A stretch of 64,000 bases of DNA. Source: DASUCS01 sp041166745. GTDB lineage: Bacteria; Actinomycetota; Acidimicrobiia; Acidimicrobiales; JACDCH01. Both the position numbers and the translations under genes were made by a program. How positions within the stretch are numbered: position 1 is the first letter of the stretch; each line of letters starts with the position of its first letter. The DNA lies in the NCBI GenBank assembly GCA_041166745.1, contig JBEEGH010000006.1, positions 168,195 to 232,194 of the forward strand, given 5' to 3'. The notes beneath the pieces are model-generated. The model ran no database searches, was not told where the DNA came from, and saw only the letters and a program-made list of their open reading frames with translations. Positions 44,201 through 51,290 of the stretch are shown here, piece by piece.

Positions 44201-44837
44201 GGCCTTCCAGTGGCGCATCGACACGACCGCCCCCACGTTCCAGTCGTTCATGGGACCGGTCGACCCGAGCCACTACGGCACGCCCGCGAACTTCTCCTGG
44301 CAAGCCGACGATCCGTCGGACGGCGCGACGCTGTTGACGTACACCTGCACGCTCGACGGACAGCCACTGACCGCGCAGCAGACATGTGCCCCGACGACGC
44401 CCGGCAATGGAGCGGCGTCACTCGGGGTGTTGCCGGAGCGTGTCGCCCCGTACGTCTTCACGGTCACGGCGAGAGACCCGGCGGGCAACACGTCGACGAG
44501 AACCCACCAGTGGCACATCTACCGCGACACCGAAGTACACGCGAATCAGGTCATCCCCAACGTGCTCCAGCTCACCGCCACGCTCGTCCGCGCTGGTGGT
44601 GCCGGCATCGACGGGCAGGTCGTGAAGTTCACCCTCGGCCAGGCGGCCGGAGGCCTTCCGGTGCCGTGCAACGGCACCACGTCGAACAGCGTGACGACCA
44701 GCGGCGGTGGCGTCGCGACATGCAACGTCTCCGTCGGTCAGCTCGCCTCGGTGATCACCGCGAACGGCTACCGGGCGACGTTCGATCCGAACCCGCCGTA
44801 CTTCGGGAGCAGTGGTAGCGCGGGCATCGCTTCTTGA
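38214..44837 (+). CDS. giant secreted protein: delta-60 repeats, PFNS repeats, gingipain-like (C25) peptidase, Ig-like domains
   Basis: 2207 residues. Signal peptide 1-31 (ends ASAA). Residues about 40-440: seven delta-60-type propeller repeats, each with a x-D-x-x-F/W-G-x turn. Residues 495-530: nine PFNS units; 945-964: five more. About 890-1045: pre-peptidase-like beta domain (GNVDYFTVPSQPKGS). About 1070-1500: caspase/gingipain-like fold; YVVVVGSDEVIPFGRVPD precedes His1336 (VNAHSNSS) and Cys1377 (TLGCHGG), the likely dyad. The C-terminal 600 residues are Ig-like modules with FTCKLD and TDPD motifs. No sortase, type IX or transmembrane anchor is visible. Probably a cell-surface or extracellular protease or adhesin; substrate unknown. 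The cyclase-ATPase gene begins two bases after its stop. Confidence 0.8.
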   Translation: MSNSWVRRGVAAAITIALTVGLLAVPQASAATPPAGSAGTLDTGFGSGGIATISVSGLTLTSMTKTLVQPDGKILVGGLKPGTAGSVTVARLNPNGSIDSTFGAPNGYVKPGLGSTSTQDGAQIGLQPDGKIIVAGADAGGGNLAVARLKADGALDPTFGTAGIVKTSVSGSPLVHGTGIVVLPSGQILVSTWAGSSGNFTVVRYTSSGALDSSFGSGGVAQVTTAGGPVEAQDLAVTADGKIVVVGIAKISSKYDTAVARLTPTGAVDTTFPGVGAKNGTITFDVGAGNNETANALTLDSSGRIIITGTVNTTVPTAFAFRLSSMGVPDTSWGNQAIVKGTFGGSAATGYGSALDANGRLLVVGGDGPSSATNAIGVERLLSTGTNAYDPAFGVSTTPGRESISCATGQTGGGTAVAVQPNQQILVAGNCGGALKVARLNVGTISNLTMTTTTPNASSGHPVVPLGSIPSSVLTANAPAFAGSDLRANALFGAPFNSPFNSPFNSPFNSPFNSPFNSPFNSPFNSPFNSATPLTSIPLVAPATWQQVLVGTSCAAIPEQSLTLQFVLNNCNTGLGSLTVASVLANNTAFRNVSLAAYAMSLTPCSSYPAPQPTCPAGQSMLDQELQNASFASYLSNTAINLNTTGWDLSHSLLSSVWLADIRLTDTTLGNTLVSGLVTKSKFVTCGTSCPAGLTLAQAQANNQLVKASTASFGALLADSPSAVGTITLGSLLVALIPRGALPTELVPHTDLIASSPMPASGNANYKIDFDLGCGAAAGLTVLPTLPTGFRVIPSTVTMTVGGAGKPVTVAANGAITPQSAVSCSGVQHVTVNIGAEPTAVLSGPLTSGVTVSTTSESLSVTNQAPVATVDATTGSASTTSNPSGTPVSSDTFYVDHIGQSGNVDYFTVPSQPKGSIIIATLSHLPADYDLVLYGAGATSLRGAPFNSPFNSPFNSPFNSPFNSKLVTDRADYPVSDGTITPPEQLEDIPLLPGRAVRDASIQRGTTDEGVYTQTTEEDTSGFTIQVSGFNGASSPQPYDLKVTVISPLAQSIPCSARTFPGGGTRGSIPAQLPADTRTLILVNQKRLGDIYGPSAATDVMNKLNAFASYHDAGGKTDFDVRGAVIAVDGNDAVNADYTAWDADPCGVASANKVVTDINKVIDSLRGSLTDLRYVVVVGSDEVIPFGRVPDRSAESNESTTGGDFATRGKHNAQSAALAGGFVLSDNPYGDLQPKTFGADPLYVPQLAVGRLVETPTEITGALDQYMSTNGVRAPSASYNAAYDWMTSTGQAVDDAIRPRVPSGKATATFTDTWTKTDAKNALAANAHGFISVNAHSNSSQSLPANDWKTNTAPPNVLSTADLPASLSDGVLFTLGCHGGLNTSDTYIANPNAQEQAALLDWAQAVLRNGGVFSAPTGYGIGEKTSLAYSGRLLALYAQKLDGASSIGQALMFAKQAYVQVGVASVYDAKALQEATFYGPPMYRLGATGTVARSNIPADPPQGQFVSGVSSAPFNSALQQVSTADGSYFVVGNEAPQVTPNEPIEPRTVIDLTPPASGMVAHDAVMEQVTTQDLTGFNPVYSVVATGGASPGPEPLITTAAFPSRAHQVVTSIEPTGTKQKLVVVPGHLWAEASPDGIGTQTNMTSAQFTVNWSNSADFVRPEISTVSGVVTGSTATFRSCTTATDVTRGVLLFLPAGSPTAQPWTHVEMVNTGGGCWTGTAKLAAGVNDIGQFNVTLCDGAGNCGHSSNKARNYSASSANNRFSFTVDPGALPNGLFRDPTNVTVNGPSGSSFTVKLDGGSPQSCTTSCTITVTGDGAHYVTATASDGTTADAAIPMAHPPVVTVSQPVANSRHKQGALEATAFTCTSGVTITSCDGPATIDTSTPGNHTQLFQGTDQFGQTTTVTVPYYVDGTPPQFSFNQTPPTITNEGQATFTFAATDPDEPSYTVTFTCKLDNAAPAACTSPYTVNVPAPIDGTHTFSVVASDRVGNLTTEAFQWRIDTTAPTFQSFMGPVDPSHYGTPANFSWQADDPSDGATLLTYTCTLDGQPLTAQQTCAPTTPGNGAASLGVLPERVAPYVFTVTARDPAGNTSTRTHQWHIYRDTEVHANQVIPNVLQLTATLVRAGGAGIDGQVVKFTLGQAAGGLPVPCNGTTSNSVTTSGGGVATCNVSVGQLASVITANGYRATFDPNPPYFGSSGSAGIAS
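39696..39803 (+). repeat. 9 x 12-bp tandem repeat encoding PFNS
   Basis: Nine in-frame copies of Pro-Phe-Asn-Ser (residues 495-530) preceded by Gly-Ala. Codons vary among copies (CCC/CCG, AAC/AAT, TCG/TCA/AGT/TCC), so the peptide, not the DNA, is conserved. Confidence 0.95.
41046..41105 (+). repeat. 5 x 12-bp tandem repeat encoding PFNS
   Basis: Five copies of Pro-Phe-Asn-Ser (residues 945-964), again directly after a Gly-Ala. A lone copy occurs near 42748 (SAPFNSAL). Confidence 0.95.
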
Positions 44838-44838
44838 C

Positions 44839-47800
44839 GTGGGTGCTCGGGCGCACGGAGCGCCCGAGCACGCGTCAGTGGCGCGCGGCGATGAGGGGAG
44901 TCCGGGCCTCGCGCCCTACCTCTCGGCCTTCCACGCCTCATGGCTCGCGCACGACCTCGGCGAGGGGTGGCGGGAGGTACCCGGCACGTTGGTCTTTGCT
45001 GATGTGTCGGGGTTCACGCCGTTGGCCGAACGACTGGCCAGACGAGGAAAGGTCGGCGCCGAGGAGCTGACCGACACCCTCAACGTCGTCTTCCGTGAGC
45101 TCCTCGACGTGGCCGGGGCATTCGGAGGCGATTGCCTCAAATTCGGGGGCGACGCTCTCCTGTTGCTGTTCACCGGCGACGCGCACGCTCGGCGCGGTGG
45201 CGCCGCGGCCCATGGGATGCTGGCCGCACTTCGATCGCTGAGACGCAGCCAGTCCGGCGTGGGCTTGTCGAAGCTCAACATGTCGTTGGGCGTGCACACC
45301 GGCACCGTGCACGCGTTCGTCGCCGGCGCGTCTCATCGCGAGTTGCTGGTCGCGGGTCCGACCGTCTCGGGTGCACTGGCCCTCGAGTCGTTGGCCGAAG
45401 CCGGGCAGATCCTGATCAGCGAAGCCACTGCAGCCGAGCTCGAGCCCGGCGATGTCGACGACACAGCCGGCGCCGGACTCAGATTGAAGCGCGCGCCGCA
45501 GGTTCCGCCGACGCTCCTGGACCGGCCGACGATCCAGGCTGATCCGCACCGAGGGATCCCCGAACTGCTCCGTGACCACCTCGATGGCAGCCTCAAGGAC
45601 GGCGAGCACCGACTCGCGGCCGTCGGGTTCCTCAAGTTCGGGACGACCGACCAGTTGCTGCTCAATCGTGGCCCGGCCGCGCTCAGCGCGGCGTTCGACG
45701 AGCTGATCGCCAGCGTGCAGGTCAACTGCGAGGACCACGATGTGACCTTCCTCGGAACCGACGTCGATCGCGACGGAGGCAAGGTGCTCCTCGCGACCGG
45801 CACACCGTCGGCGTCACCCGACGACGAAGATCGACTCCTGCTCGCGCTGCGCGGCGTGCTCGACTCGGCCAAGGTGTTGCCGTTGCGTGCTGGTGTTCAT
45901 CGAGGTCGCATCTTCTCGGTCGACCTCGGGAGCGCGCGCCGCCGCACGTTCACGGTGATGGGCGACGCGGTCAATCTTGCAGCTCGCGTGATGGCACACG
46001 CGGAGTGGGGACAGCTCCTGGCCACCCACGAGGTTCTCGAACGCCGTCGAACGGAGTTCAACCTCGTTCCCCTCCCGCCGTTCGCGGTGAAGGGCAAGTC
46101 CCAACCGGTGGTCGCGCAAAGCGTCGGCTCGGCGAGTGGTCGCCGCGAGGAAACTCGCGCGCTCGCGACTCCTCTCATCGGCCGAGCGACAGAGGTGGGC
46201 GTGATCCGCGACGCCTTGACGGCGGCCCATCACGGCGAGGGCCGCATCGTTCAGCTGGTCGGCGATCCCGGCATCGGCAAGTCGAAGCTGCTCGGCGCAG
46301 TGACGGACCTCGATCACGGCCTGACGAGGTTCTCGTTCGAAGCCGGCCGGTACAGCCTCGCCACGCCGTACTTCGCACTCCGTCGAGGCATGCGTGGGGC
46401 CATGGGCTTGCCCCCAGACGCGCCAGGCGACGAGATCGAGGCTGCGCTGCAGACGATCGTTCAGCGATTCGCACCCGAGCTCGAGCCCTGGTTGCCCCTG
46501 CTCGGCATTCCGTTGGGTCTGGAGCTGCCTGACACGCTCGAGACCGGCCGGCTCGATCCGGCCAACCGGCAAGCGAACCTGCACAACGCCGTCGTCGAGT
46601 TGCTGCGGCGAGTGCTCTCGGGTCCGACGCTGATCACGATCGAGGATTCGCATTGGCTCGACGCTGCCTCGTGCGAGTTGCTGCGTTCGCTGCTGTCTGG
46701 CATCGAGCGCCGGCCGTGGACGGTGCTGGTGACGCGGCGGAATGTCACCGGTGGGCTCGAGCTGCCCGATGCCGATGCCGTGACGACGGTTCGGCTCGAA
46801 CCCCTGAACCACGCGGCCCTCGTCGCGCTGGCGTCGGCCGCCGCGCAGGGGGCAGCCCTGCCTCCCGGCGTGATCAACGATCTCGTGGATCGCAGCGGCG
46901 GGAACCCACTCTTCCTCCAAGAGCTGGTCAACGCGGCGATCACCGGTGGGCTGAGCGAGCTGCCCGACAGCATCGAAGCGGTCGTGGCCACGACGATCGA
47001 CACGCTGATCCCCGAGGATCGTGCCCTTCTCCGTCACGCCGCGGTGCTGGGGAGCAGGTTCCCCAAAGCCATCCTCGCGTCCATGTTGGACGTGCCCGGT
47101 GAGCGCGTCGATGAGGACATTCGCCGTTTGGAGCACTTCCTGTTGCCGGACCCCGACGGCATGGTCCGGTTCCGTCACGTGTTGCTCAGAGATGTCGCCT
47201 ACGAAGGTCTGCCGTTCCGGGCGCGGCGCGCGTTGCACGAGCGCGCCGGCACGATCCTCGAACACTCGGTCGCGGATGTGGATGCCGTCGCAGAGCTGCT
47301 GTCCATTCACTTTCATCGAGCCGGCCGCTTCGACGAGTCATGGCGGTACTCGCGGATCGCGGGCGAACGAGCACAGCGAAATGGGGCTCCCGTCGAGGCG
47401 GCTGCATTTTTCGAACACGCACTCGAAGCAGGGCGGAGGCTCGAGAACGTTTTCGAGGATGAAAAGGCCGACATCGCGGAGCGACTCGGCGACACGTGGG
47501 AGCTCGGCGGACGGTACGACGCCGCGCGCAAGGCCTACGCGCACGCGCGCCGGCTCACGCGCAACGATCCGATTCGCCGCGGGCGATTGTGTCGCAAGAT
47601 CGGTTGGGTCCGCGACCACGAGGGCCGTTACGTCGAGGCGGCGCGGTGGTTCCGCCGCGGCCTCCGTGAGCTGGAGCCGGCGGCCGACCTACCAGAGGCC
47701 GGCGGACTTCGCGCACAGCTGACGACGGCGTCGGTGTCGAGCAAGCTGCGGCAGGGTCGGCACGCGGGCACGATCCCGATGATGGAGTACTCCATTCACG

Positions 47801-48714
47801 AGGCGGAGAGGAGCGGTGACCGCGCCGCGTTGGCGTACGCGTACTACGTGCTCGATCAGGTCCTTGTCGAGGAAGGTCGGCTGACCGACGCGCATTACAG
47901 CGAATTGGCCGTGCCGATCTATGAGGCGCTTGGAGACGAGCGCGGTGCCGCGTGTGCGTACAACGAGCAAGGCAACATCGCGTACTGGCTGGGTCGCTGG
48001 GATGCATCCGTGGGCTTTTACGAGCGGGCCATCGAGTCAGATCGCCGGGCCGGCGCGCTCGTGAACAATGCGATCTACCTCAACAACATCGGCGAGATCC
48101 GCTCGGACCAGGGACGGCTCGAAGAAGCGGAGGCGTTGCTGCGAGACGCTCACGAGCTGTGGACGGGGGGCGGCTGGCGTATCGGTTCGGGATGGGCGCT
48201 CAGCAACCTCGGCCGGGTGGCGTCGAGGGATGGCCGTCTGGCGGAAGCGTCCGAGCGGCTGTACGAGGCCATCGATCTGTTCGGCGAGATCGGCGCAGAG
48301 GCGATGCTGATCGAGACCGAGGCGCGTGAGATGGAACGCCTCATCTTCGCGGGCGAGTATGTGGTTGCACTTGCGATGGCGGACGAGCTCCAAGGTCGAG
48401 CACGAAAGCTCGGTCTGGGGCAGGTGGTGAACATGCTCGACCGCCTTCGAGGATGTGCGTTCTGTCAGGCGGGGGACTTCCGACGGGGCCTGGCACTGCT
48501 GGAATGCAGCATCATCGAGAGTCGGGAGCAGGGTGCGGACTACGAGGCCGCCATCAGTCTCGATGTTTTGGCGCAGGTGGGGCGATTGACCGGCCGGCCG
48601 GGCACGGACGAGCTGGCGGCCCAGTCGGCGGCGATCCTCCAGCGTCTCGGCGTCGTGAGAATTGCGAACGTGCCGCTGGGTGACGGCCGACGCGAGTTGC
48701 CGGGTCGAGCCTGA
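44839..48714 (+). CDS. two-domain class III nucleotidyl cyclase with AAA/STAND ATPase and TPRs (soluble-adenylyl-cyclase-like)
   Basis: 1291 residues from GTG 44839; GTG 44812 and 44878 are alternatives. First cyclase domain (about 45-205): metal Asp55 (FADVSGFT) and Asp105, with Lys101 before it (LKFGGD), but Ser177/Ala181 where the transition-state Asn/Arg belong. Second (about 255-410): the metal Asp in its first motif is replaced (VGFLKFG), but Asn379 and Arg383 are intact in GDAVNLAARV. The two could form one complete site, as in human soluble adenylyl cyclase. ATPase from about 445 (LIGRATEV): Walker A GDPGIGKS near 475, Walker B LITIEDSHWLD. TPR repeats fill residues from about 830 to the end. 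Product, cAMP or another, unproven. Directly behind the giant secreted protein gene, so probably co-transcribed. Confidence 0.85.
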   Translation: MGARAHGAPEHASVARGDEGSPGLAPYLSAFHASWLAHDLGEGWREVPGTLVFADVSGFTPLAERLARRGKVGAEELTDTLNVVFRELLDVAGAFGGDCLKFGGDALLLLFTGDAHARRGGAAAHGMLAALRSLRRSQSGVGLSKLNMSLGVHTGTVHAFVAGASHRELLVAGPTVSGALALESLAEAGQILISEATAAELEPGDVDDTAGAGLRLKRAPQVPPTLLDRPTIQADPHRGIPELLRDHLDGSLKDGEHRLAAVGFLKFGTTDQLLLNRGPAALSAAFDELIASVQVNCEDHDVTFLGTDVDRDGGKVLLATGTPSASPDDEDRLLLALRGVLDSAKVLPLRAGVHRGRIFSVDLGSARRRTFTVMGDAVNLAARVMAHAEWGQLLATHEVLERRRTEFNLVPLPPFAVKGKSQPVVAQSVGSASGRREETRALATPLIGRATEVGVIRDALTAAHHGEGRIVQLVGDPGIGKSKLLGAVTDLDHGLTRFSFEAGRYSLATPYFALRRGMRGAMGLPPDAPGDEIEAALQTIVQRFAPELEPWLPLLGIPLGLELPDTLETGRLDPANRQANLHNAVVELLRRVLSGPTLITIEDSHWLDAASCELLRSLLSGIERRPWTVLVTRRNVTGGLELPDADAVTTVRLEPLNHAALVALASAAAQGAALPPGVINDLVDRSGGNPLFLQELVNAAITGGLSELPDSIEAVVATTIDTLIPEDRALLRHAAVLGSRFPKAILASMLDVPGERVDEDIRRLEHFLLPDPDGMVRFRHVLLRDVAYEGLPFRARRALHERAGTILEHSVADVDAVAELLSIHFHRAGRFDESWRYSRIAGERAQRNGAPVEAAAFFEHALEAGRRLENVFEDEKADIAERLGDTWELGGRYDAARKAYAHARRLTRNDPIRRGRLCRKIGWVRDHEGRYVEAARWFRRGLRELEPAADLPEAGGLRAQLTTASVSSKLRQGRHAGTIPMMEYSIHEAERSGDRAALAYAYYVLDQVLVEEGRLTDAHYSELAVPIYEALGDERGAACAYNEQGNIAYWLGRWDASVGFYERAIESDRRAGALVNNAIYLNNIGEIRSDQGRLEEAEALLRDAHELWTGGGWRIGSGWALSNLGRVASRDGRLAEASERLYEAIDLFGEIGAEAMLIETEAREMERLIFAGEYVVALAMADELQGRARKLGLGQVVNMLDRLRGCAFCQAGDFRRGLALLECSIIESREQGADYEAAISLDVLAQVGRLTGRPGTDELAAQSAAILQRLGVVRIANVPLGDGRRELPGRA

Positions 48715-48730
48715 AGTATCGTCCGCGCCG

Positions 48731-49105
48731 ATGTATCAGAGGATTCTCGTCGGCACGGATGGTTCCAAGACGGCAGCGAAGGCCGTTGATCGCGCCGTCG
48801 ATGTTGCGAAGGCGGCGGGTGCGAGCCTCACGATCTTCACCGCCGCGCAGAAGGCAAAGGGAGAGCAAGTCGTTGGGGCCGAATCGCAGCGTCACGCGAG
48901 TTCAGGCGTCGAGATCGACACCCGGGTCGTCGACGGCGAGCCGGTTGGCGCCCTCATCGACACGGCGCGCACGGGCGGCTACGACCTCATCGTGATCGGC
49001 AACCGCGGCATGACGGGCGTGACCCGCTTCCTGCGCCTCGGCTCGGTGCCGAACAAGGTGAGCCATCACTTGCCCTGCAGCCTCCTGATCGTGAAGACCA
49101 CTTGA
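48731..49105 (+). CDS. universal stress protein (UspA family)
   Basis: 124 residues. MYQRILVGTDGSKTAAKAV is the family start, and IVIGNRGMTGVTRFLRLGSV has the G-x2-G-x9-G-S/V pattern of ATP-binding members. ATG 48731 lies 17 bases after the cyclase-ATPase gene; TATCGT eight bases upstream might allow a separate start of transcription. Ends in a TTGA overlap with the next gene's possible TTG start. Confidence 0.88.
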   Translation: MYQRILVGTDGSKTAAKAVDRAVDVAKAAGASLTIFTAAQKAKGEQVVGAESQRHASSGVEIDTRVVDGEPVGALIDTARTGGYDLIVIGNRGMTGVTRFLRLGSVPNKVSHHLPCSLLIVKTT

Positions 49106-49107
49106 CG

Positions 49108-49893
49108 GTGCGGCGAGCGCCGCGTCTCAGGCTCGTTCTCCTCGTACTTCTTGTCGTCCTTTGCTCCGGCGCGTGTCGGGTGCACACGGACATCGGGATC
49201 GAGGTCAAGGAGAACGGCAGCGGCACCGTCACCGTCAAGATCGGTCTCGACGACGACGCCATGAAGAAGGCGCCGAACTTCCAGCAGGCACTGAAGGTCG
49301 ACGATCTCACCGCGCACGGGTGGACGGTGACCGGGCCGGTGAAGGAAACCGACGGCTTCACGTACTTCTCGGCCGCGAAACCGTTCGCCGATCCCGACGA
49401 AGCGAAGAAGATCTTCACGGAGATCTCCGGCGAGAAGGGACCGTTCCGCGACTTCTCGATCAGCCGCACGAGATCGTTCGCCACTACGAAGTTCCGCTTC
49501 GCGGGCACGGTCGACTTCACGGGCGGTATCGAGTCGTTCAGCGACAGCGAGCTCGCTCAGCAGCTCGATGGCAAGCCGATCGGCGAGGACGTCAAGGCCA
49601 TCGAGGCGCGCATCGGTGAGACCCTCGACAACGTCTTCCAGATCCGGATCGCGGTGCGCATGCCGGGCGATGTCGCGTCGAATGCTCCGGGACAAGCGGC
49701 CAACGGTGCCGTGTGGCAGCCGCGCTTGTCCGAGCCCCAGGCGATCACCCTGGAAGCATCGAGCACGAGCACTCGGTGGTTCACGATCATCGGCACCGCG
49801 GTGGCCGCGCTCGCCGCCCTGGGGATCATCGTCCTCGTGGTCGTGCGACTGGTGCTGCGAGCTCGGCGCAGACGGCGGGTACCCGCCCTCTGA
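49108..49893 (+). CDS. membrane-anchored lipoprotein (DUF3153-like)
   Basis: 261 residues from GTG 49108; TTG 49102 overlapping the usp stop is the alternative. A hydrophobic leader ends LCSGAC, a lipobox. The beta-rich body (GIEVKENGSGTVTVKIGLDDD) and a C-terminal transmembrane helix (about 235-255) followed by an arginine-rich tail match DUF3153-type actinobacterial lipoproteins. Function unknown. Last gene of the 38-50 kb block. Confidence 0.75.
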   Translation: MRRAPRLRLVLLVLLVVLCSGACRVHTDIGIEVKENGSGTVTVKIGLDDDAMKKAPNFQQALKVDDLTAHGWTVTGPVKETDGFTYFSAAKPFADPDEAKKIFTEISGEKGPFRDFSISRTRSFATTKFRFAGTVDFTGGIESFSDSELAQQLDGKPIGEDVKAIEARIGETLDNVFQIRIAVRMPGDVASNAPGQAANGAVWQPRLSEPQAITLEASSTSTRWFTIIGTAVAALAALGIIVLVVVRLVLRARRRRRVPAL

Positions 49894-49903
49894 AAAACGG
49901 GAG

Positions 49904-49925
49904 TGTCACACCTCCTGAATAGGTT
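49904..49925 (+). promoter_or_regulatory. leaderless radA promoter with TGTCACACC box
   Basis: TGTCACACC (49904-49912), seven bases, then TAGGTT (49920-49925) and six bases to the ATG. The arrangement matches the sigR promoter at 17.4 kb. Confidence 0.5.
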
Positions 49926-49931
49926 GCGGAC

Positions 49932-51281
49932 ATGGCGAAGCAGCGGGTGGAGTTCCGGTGTGAGGAGTGTGGGGCGTCGGCTCCGCAGTGGTCGGGCAAG
50001 TGCGCCGCTTGCGGCGCGTGGAACTCGTTGCGCGAAGGGGCCGCGCTGGTGGCCTCGGCCGCACCCGTGCCGCGGCTCGAGCCGGCGGTGCCGGTGTACG
50101 AGGTCGACATGGCCGAGTGGGAAGCGCGGTCCACGGGCATCGCCGAGCTCGATCGCGTGCTGGCCGGCGGGCTCGTTCCGGGCTCCGTGACCTTGCTCGG
50201 CGGCGAGCCGGGTGTCGGCAAGTCGACGCTGCTCACGCAAGTGGCCGCGGCGATGGCGCACGCCGGTGGCCGTGTGCTCTACGTGTCCGCCGAAGAATCA
50301 CGCCAGCAGGTTCGTCTGCGGGCGGAGCGTCTCGACGCGCTCGCGCCTCGGCTCTGGCTGGCCGCCGAGACGAATCTGCCGCACATCATCAGCCATTTCG
50401 ATGCCGTGCGGCCCGATGTCGCGATCGTCGACTCGATCCAGACGGTTCACGATCCAGATCTCGGCTCGGCCCCTGGCTCCGTCGTGCAGGTGCGCGAGTG
50501 CGCGCATCGTCTCGTCCGCGAAGCGAAGGATCGCGGCGTTGCCATCGTGCTGGTCGGCCATGTCACGAAAGACGGGGGCCTCGCCGGGCCGCGTGTCCTC
50601 GAACACGTCGTCGACACCGTGTTGGCATTCGAAGGTGAGCATCATCACGCATTGCGGCTCGTGCGAGCGGTGAAGCACCGGTTTGGATCTACGAACGAGG
50701 TCGGACTCTTCGAGATGGGCGACATCGGGCTGATTCCGGTCCCCGATGCCAGCGCGCTGTTCCTCGCGGACCGGCAGCCCGGGGTGCCTGGTTCCACGGT
50801 CGTGCCTGCGCTCGACGGCCACCGGCCCTTGCTCGTCGAGGTGCAGGCGCTCACCATCAGCACGAACGCGCCGATGGCGCGCCGTTCGGCCCAAGGCCTC
50901 GACGCCGGCCGGTTGGCGTTTCTCCTCGCCGTGCTCGAGCGGCGCGCCAAGCTCACCATCGCCAAGCACGACGTCTTCGCGCTCGCGGTCGGCGGCGCGC
51001 GTGTCGTCGAGCCCGGCGCTGATCTCGCGATTGCGCTCGCAGTGGCATCGTCATTCGCCGACGTGGCCCTGCCCGACGACTTCGTCGCGTGCGCGGAGCT
51101 CGGTCTCGGCGGCGAGTTGCGCCAGGTGAGCCAGACGCCGCGACGACTGGCAGAGGCGGCACGACTTGGGTTTCGACGCGTCCTGCTGCCACATTCAGCA
51201 CCCGAGCCACCACCCGGCCTCGTCGCCGTGCGGGCTGCAACGATCAGCGAGGCGATCACGCTGGCAGGTCTCGACTCGTAG
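49932..51281 (+). CDS. radA: DNA repair protein RadA
   Basis: 449 residues. RecA-like helicase that extends D-loops during recombination. A C4 zinc finger is at residues 10-27 (C-x2-C-x10-C-x2-C), Walker A GGEPGVGKS is at 90-98, the RadA-specific KHRFGSTNEVGLFEM follows, and the C-terminus is Lon-like. disA starts nine bases downstream, as in Bacillus; RadA and DisA are known to interact there. Confidence 0.96.
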   Translation: MAKQRVEFRCEECGASAPQWSGKCAACGAWNSLREGAALVASAAPVPRLEPAVPVYEVDMAEWEARSTGIAELDRVLAGGLVPGSVTLLGGEPGVGKSTLLTQVAAAMAHAGGRVLYVSAEESRQQVRLRAERLDALAPRLWLAAETNLPHIISHFDAVRPDVAIVDSIQTVHDPDLGSAPGSVVQVRECAHRLVREAKDRGVAIVLVGHVTKDGGLAGPRVLEHVVDTVLAFEGEHHHALRLVRAVKHRFGSTNEVGLFEMGDIGLIPVPDASALFLADRQPGVPGSTVVPALDGHRPLLVEVQALTISTNAPMARRSAQGLDAGRLAFLLAVLERRAKLTIAKHDVFALAVGGARVVEPGADLAIALAVASSFADVALPDDFVACAELGLGGELRQVSQTPRRLAEAARLGFRRVLLPHSAPEPPPGLVAVRAATISEAITLAGLDS

Positions 51282-51284
51282 ACT
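51279..51284 (+). promoter_or_regulatory. -10 hexamer, leaderless disA start
   Basis: TAGACT, six bases before ATG 51291, using the TAG stop of radA. Confidence 0.5.
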
Positions 51285-51290
51285 GCCGCG

